DNA from: Gemmatimonadota bacterium
GTDB lineage: Bacteria; Gemmatimonadota; Gemmatimonadetes; Gemmatimonadales; Gemmatimonadaceae
Reading direction: 5' to 3'
Assembly (NCBI GenBank): GCA_016794735.1
Contig: JAEUJK010000529.1
Location: forward strand, 1-9,088
Length of the DNA stretch: 9,088 nt
In this document: one piece after another, positions 6,577 to 9,088 of the stretch
How positions within the stretch are numbered: the first letter of the stretch is position 1
Layout: every line of letters starts with the position of its first letter
Notes under the pieces: generated by a model
Database searches by the model: none
What the model saw: only the letters and a program-made list of their open reading frames with translations
Told to the model about the DNA's origin: nothing
Made by a program: the position numbers and the translations under genes

Positions 6577-7581
6577 ATGACCACCCTTCCCTCCATGCGT
6601 CGGCTGATCGTTCTCGCGTTCCTTCCCGTGACCCTCACCGCCCAGGCGTCCGGTGTCACTGGAACACTCATCGTGACCAACAAGACGCCGGCGACCGCGT
6701 CGATCATCGACCTCGCCAGCGGTCGCACCCTGGCCACGTTGCCGACGGGCCAGGGCCCGCACGAGGTCGTGGTGTCACGCGACGGGAGCACGGCGGTGGT
6801 CACCGACTACGGGGCGCAGACACCGGGCCAGTCGCTCACGGTCATCGACGTCATGGGCAAGGCCGTGCGTCGCACGATCCCGCTTGGCGAGTATCGCCGT
6901 CCGCATGGAATTGTCTTCCTGCCCGGGGACACGCTGGTAGCGGTGACGTCGGAGACACACCGCGCCGTGCTCACGGTGGACGTGCGCTCCGGGGCGATCG
7001 TCCGCGTGGCGATGACCAACCAGGCCGGCTCGCACATGGTCGGGGTGACCGCCGATGGGAAGCGTGGCTACACGGGGGACATCGGCAGCAACACCGTCAC
7101 CGAACTCGATATGGTGACTGGTGCCGTGCTGCGCCGGTTCGACGTCCCCGCGCAGCCCGAAGCGATCAACGTGACCTCCGATGGCCGCGAGGTGTGGGTG
7201 GGCAGCAACGCCACGGGTCGCGTGAGCGCGATTGACCTGTCGTCGGGATCGGTGACGACCGCGGCCGAGGGATTCAGCTGGCCGTATCGGGTGCTGTTCT
7301 CGCCGGACCTCGCCACGGTGATGTTGCCCGACTACCGCGGGAATGCACTGCGTTTCGTGGAACGCAGCTCGCGCCGCGAACTCGGTCGCCTCACCTGGGA
7401 TGGGGCCGGCCCGCAGGGGATCACCCTCGGCGCGGGTGGGCGACACGCCTTCCTCTCGTTGAGCAACGAAGGGCGTGTGGCAATCATCGACGTGGCGTCG
7501 CGCGCGGTCGTCGGCCACGTGCCGGCCGGCCAGACGCCCGACGGCGTCGCCTATACGTCACGCCGGGTGCCGGGCGCCTAA
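6577..7581 (+). CDS. Secreted YVTN/lactonase-type beta-propeller protein
   Basis: A 334-residue exported protein. The signal peptide is MRRLIVLAFLPVTLTAQA after a short lead. The rest is a series of blade-like repeats of about 40 residues, for example GTLIVTNKTPATASIIDLAS, GSNTVTELDMVTGAVLRRF, GRVSAIDLSSGSV and GRVAIIDVASRAVVGHV, each followed by P-x-G or Q-x-x-G and a VxVSxDG-type strand. This is the YVTN beta-propeller pattern, probably seven blades. Such proteins bind partners or ligands at the cell surface or in the periplasm; no catalytic residues can be assigned, so a lactonase activity is not claimed. Start is ambiguous: ATG at 6577 (used) or ATG at 6595, which would begin directly at MRRL; neither has a clear Shine-Dalgarno sequence. 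Its stop is the only TAA among the genes here and lies inside a GCCTAACG octamer. Probably linked to the upstream amidohydrolase. Confidence 0.88.
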   Translation: MTTLPSMRRLIVLAFLPVTLTAQASGVTGTLIVTNKTPATASIIDLASGRTLATLPTGQGPHEVVVSRDGSTAVVTDYGAQTPGQSLTVIDVMGKAVRRTIPLGEYRRPHGIVFLPGDTLVAVTSETHRAVLTVDVRSGAIVRVAMTNQAGSHMVGVTADGKRGYTGDIGSNTVTELDMVTGAVLRRFDVPAQPEAINVTSDGREVWVGSNATGRVSAIDLSSGSVTTAAEGFSWPYRVLFSPDLATVMLPDYRGNALRFVERSSRRELGRLTWDGAGPQGITLGAGGRHAFLSLSNEGRVAIIDVASRAVVGHVPAGQTPDGVAYTSRRVPGA

Positions 7582-7583
7582 CG
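7576..7583 (+). repeat. GCCTAACG octamer, copy 3
   Basis: Spans the last codon and TAA stop of the plus-strand beta-propeller gene (GCC TAA CG). It is the only TAA stop codon in the window. Confidence 0.6.
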
Positions 7584-7636
7584 CGCGCTGAACCTGCGGG
7601 CTCCCATGCGCACGAGGCCGGACCGCCGCTGCGCCC
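7582..7636. other. Convergent gap between beta-propeller and small lipoprotein genes
   Basis: 55 bases between two converging stop codons. A bidirectional terminator would be expected, but I see no stable hairpin followed by a T-run, so termination may be Rho-dependent. Confidence 0.35.
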
Positions 7637-7852
7637 TCATCGGCTGACGACGCCGGTATCTCGCGCGAAGGTGTCGGCCGGGGTGCGCCCCGGCTGTGGC
7701 GGCCTGCGCGGATCGCGCGGCCGGCAATCCGTGCTCTGGAGTGGTGAACAGGTCGCCTTGTCCTCCGGACTCACGCGTGGATCAACGCGCGTGAAGTAGC
7801 CCGCGCACGACACCGTGCCGGCCAGCACAAAGAAGCGCAACAGGAGTCGCAT
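7637..7852 (-). CDS. Small probable lipoprotein, unknown family
   Basis: A 71-residue protein I do not recognise. Residues 1-15 look like a lipoprotein signal (two arginines, then LLLRFFVLAGTV), followed by C16 in a TVSC context, an imperfect lipobox because Thr is at -3. The mature part is short, polar and rich in Pro and Arg, with two further cysteines (C35 and C43, seven residues between) that could form a disulphide. Support for it being real: a good GGAG site five bases before the ATG, a sensible signal sequence, and its position between a gene stop and a converging gene with no better candidate on either strand. It lies 68 bases after the amidohydrolase stop, with a compound hairpin between. 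Role unknown; a surface accessory to the neighbouring exported enzymes is conceivable. Confidence 0.62.
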   Translation of the reverse strand: MRLLLRFFVLAGTVSCAGYFTRVDPRVSPEDKATCSPLQSTDCRPRDPRRPPQPGRTPADTFARDTGVVSR

Positions 7853-7857
7853 GTCGT

Positions 7858-7861
7858 CTCC
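7858..7861 (-). promoter_or_regulatory. Shine-Dalgarno of the small lipoprotein gene
   Basis: GGAG on the minus strand, five bases before the ATG at 7852. It is one of the few clear ribosome binding sites in the window and is a main reason for accepting this short gene. Confidence 0.6.
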
Positions 7862-7871
7862 GGGGTCGAGG

Positions 7872-7917
7872 CGTGGACCAGCCGGGATCTTACCCCTGCC
7901 CCCGGCAAAGGTCCACG
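7872..7917 (-). terminator. Compound hairpin after amidohydrolase stop, before lipoprotein gene
   Basis: Outer arms CGTGGACC (7872-7879) and GGTCCACG (7910-7917) pair perfectly over eight bases; inner arms GCCGGG (7881-7886) and CCCGGC (7901-7906) add six more around a 14-base loop. Only one base on one side and three on the other interrupt the 14-pair stem. It starts three bases after the TAG of the amidohydrolase gene. That position suits a terminator or RNA 3' end, but no T-run follows. It may instead be a partial terminator or a leader structure for the lipoprotein gene. Confidence 0.5.
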
Positions 7918-7920
7918 ACG

Positions 7921-9088
7921 CTACGGGATGGGGCGGGCGGCCAGCGCGGCCTGCAGGTCGGCCACCCGGTACATCCGTCCTCCGCGCACCACCGTCTCCA
8001 CACGGGCCAGGTCACTGAATCGGGCCAGCGGATCCCCGTCGATCACGACCAGGTCGGCCACCTTCCCCACCTGCAGGCTCCCGTAGTTGCGGTCGTCGCC
8101 CATGAAGCGCGCGGCGTCGATCGTGGCGATCTGGAGCACGCGGGGAATGGGGATCCCGGCGCGCACGTACATCTCGAGTTCGCGACGGTACGTCGCGCCG
8201 GTCGAGTTGTCGGTGCCCGCCACCAGCGGGACCCCGGCGGCATACAAGCGCGCGATGAGCTTGAGGTAGGTCGAGTCGGAGCGCTGCTGGTCGGTGGAAC
8301 CACCGGCCCCAACGATCGAGGCACCACCACCGATCCACAGGTTGAAGGTCCCGTCGATCACCGTCTTGCGCTGGGCCAGGAAGGCGATGAGCGAGGTCAT
8401 GCCGGGACCATCGACATCGAAGGAGGGGGCCACGACGGTCGCGACCTGCGAATACGCCCGCATGGTCGGCAGGTAGAGCGAGTCCGGGAAGAAGTCGGAG
8501 AGGAGGAAGGCCGCGTGCTGGATCTCGTCGAAGCCTAACGAGACTGCCGCACGCACCGACATCCCGCGCGGGATGTGGCCACTCAGCTTCATCCCGCGGC
8601 GCCTGGCCTCCGCCGCAATCGTCGGGACGAGGTCCGGGTGCAGCACGTTGTACAGCTTGATCTGCTTGTAGCCCAACGAGTCGTAATGGGCGACCCAGGC
8701 GCGGGCTCCGGCTTCAGTGGCAGTGAGTGCCTCGGTCGGGCCGGCCCATGCCAGGGGACCCTCGAGGAACCCCGCGAGGATGATGCGCGGCGACGCGAGC
8801 AGCCCGGCACGTTCCCGATCACGCTGCGAGGTGGCCACATCCTCGTCGGCGGCGAGGTCGCGGACGGTCGTGATCCCCTGCATCAACTGGATGAGCGAGC
8901 CATGCGACTGGTTGGACACCTGCAGGTGTCCGTGCATGTCCCACATTCCGGGAAGGATAGTCTTGCCACGCGCATCGATGGTGGTGGCCCCGGCCGGAAC
9001 AGAGGTGGTCGCCGTGGGCCCGAGCGCCACGATGCGGTCCCCATCGAGCACGAGGGTCTGCGCGGGCCGTGCGACCCCCGCGTCGGCA
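7921..9088 (-). CDS. Metal-dependent amidohydrolase, COG1228-type (5' end beyond window)
   Basis: A second amidohydrolase-superfamily enzyme. The frame is open to the right edge; 388 complete residues are visible and the N-terminus, probably including a signal peptide, lies outside. The visible start (LVLDGDRIVALGP) is the N-terminal beta-sandwich. Metal and catalytic positions are all present: HGH in WDMHGHL (codons at about 8926-8934), Lys in QIKLYN (8656-8658), His in LSGHIPRG (8575-8577), His in EIQHAAF and Asp in VAGTDNST. The C-terminal strand set is VGKVADLVVIDGDPLA. A GTG at 9051 is an in-frame possible start but would cut off the first sandwich strand, so I treat it as internal. Substrate unknown. 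One Leu codon is TTA within a GCCTAACG octamer (8533-8540). A hairpin follows its TAG stop. Confidence 0.92.
   Translation of the reverse strand, partial: ADAGVARPAQTLVLDGDRIVALGPTATTSVPAGATTIDARGKTILPGMWDMHGHLQVSNQSHGSLIQLMQGITTVRDLAADEDVATSQRDRERAGLLASPRIILAGFLEGPLAWAGPTEALTATEAGARAWVAHYDSLGYKQIKLYNVLHPDLVPTIAAEARRRGMKLSGHIPRGMSVRAAVSLGFDEIQHAAFLLSDFFPDSLYLPTMRAYSQVATVVAPSFDVDGPGMTSLIAFLAQRKTVIDGTFNLWIGGGASIVGAGGSTDQQRSDSTYLKLIARLYAAGVPLVAGTDNSTGATYRRELEMYVRAGIPIPRVLQIATIDAARFMGDDRNYGSLQVGKVADLVVIDGDPLARFSDLARVETVVRGGRMYRVADLQAALAARPIP
8533..8540 (+). repeat. GCCTAACG octamer, copy 4
   Basis: Inside the second amidohydrolase gene, read on the minus strand as TTA GGC (Leu-Gly of VSLGF). Confidence 0.6.

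Noticed and set aside
7771..7794. TCACGCG and CGCGTGA inverted repeat
   Set aside because: Inside the small lipoprotein frame, G+C-rich and short; not distinguishable from chance.
2773..8538. TTA codons as a bldA-type translational switch
   Set aside because: All three TTA codons are in the identical octamer context followed by GGC, and the fourth octamer copy is not a TTA codon at all. The octamer explains the pattern better than codon-based regulation.
2770..8540. GCCTAAC as integron attC core sites (RYYYAAC)
   Set aside because: The heptamer fits the core-site consensus, but no matching GTTRRRY partner follows at attC distance, three copies are inside conserved coding sequence, and there is no integrase or cassette structure.
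5032..8820. 13-base repeat CACGTTCCCGATC near 5032 and 8808
   Set aside because: One copy is intergenic and the other inside a gene on different frames; no further extension or third copy, so probably coincidence.

Overview
This is a high-G+C stretch of bacterial chromosome with ten gene calls, most for exported or envelope-associated proteins. The gene content fits an environmental, probably Gemmatimonadota-like bacterium: secreted COG1228-type amidohydrolases, a serine beta-lactamase-like hydrolase, a TTHB210/DUF5602-like exported protein, and the small DUF3052 and DUF2277 families. That assignment is an inference from gene families and base composition; there is no rRNA or other marker gene here. 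I see no tRNA, rRNA, CRISPR, transposase, phage or integron gene.

Left block (1-4998, all on the minus strand, in order of transcription): a secreted SxxK serine hydrolase (3826-4998); a DUF3052 protein that starts on the hydrolase stop codon (TGATG overlap); a DUF2277 protein; an exported TTHB210/DUF5602-like protein (2119-2964); a response regulator with a REC domain and a LuxR-type helix-turn-helix (1415-2020); and its sensor histidine kinase, coupled by a GTGA overlap and cut by the left edge. The regulator and kinase form one two-component unit. The 98-base leader of the regulator holds two overlapping, mutually exclusive inverted repeats and is the best regulatory candidate in the window.

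Middle block (5156-7581, plus strand): a secreted metal-dependent amidohydrolase with a strong Shine-Dalgarno sequence, then a secreted beta-propeller protein. It diverges from the serine hydrolase across a 157-base gap that must hold promoters for both directions.

Right block (7637-9088, minus strand): a second COG1228-type amidohydrolase, cut by the right edge, followed by a compound hairpin and a small probable lipoprotein gene that converges on the beta-propeller gene.

The most unexpected signal is not a gene. The octamer GCCTAACG occurs four times, always on the plus strand and never on the minus strand. It accounts for all three TTA leucine codons in the window and for the only TAA stop codon. 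It looks like a polar genome motif of the Chi or KOPS kind that overrides codon choice. No defence system or biosynthetic cluster is visible.
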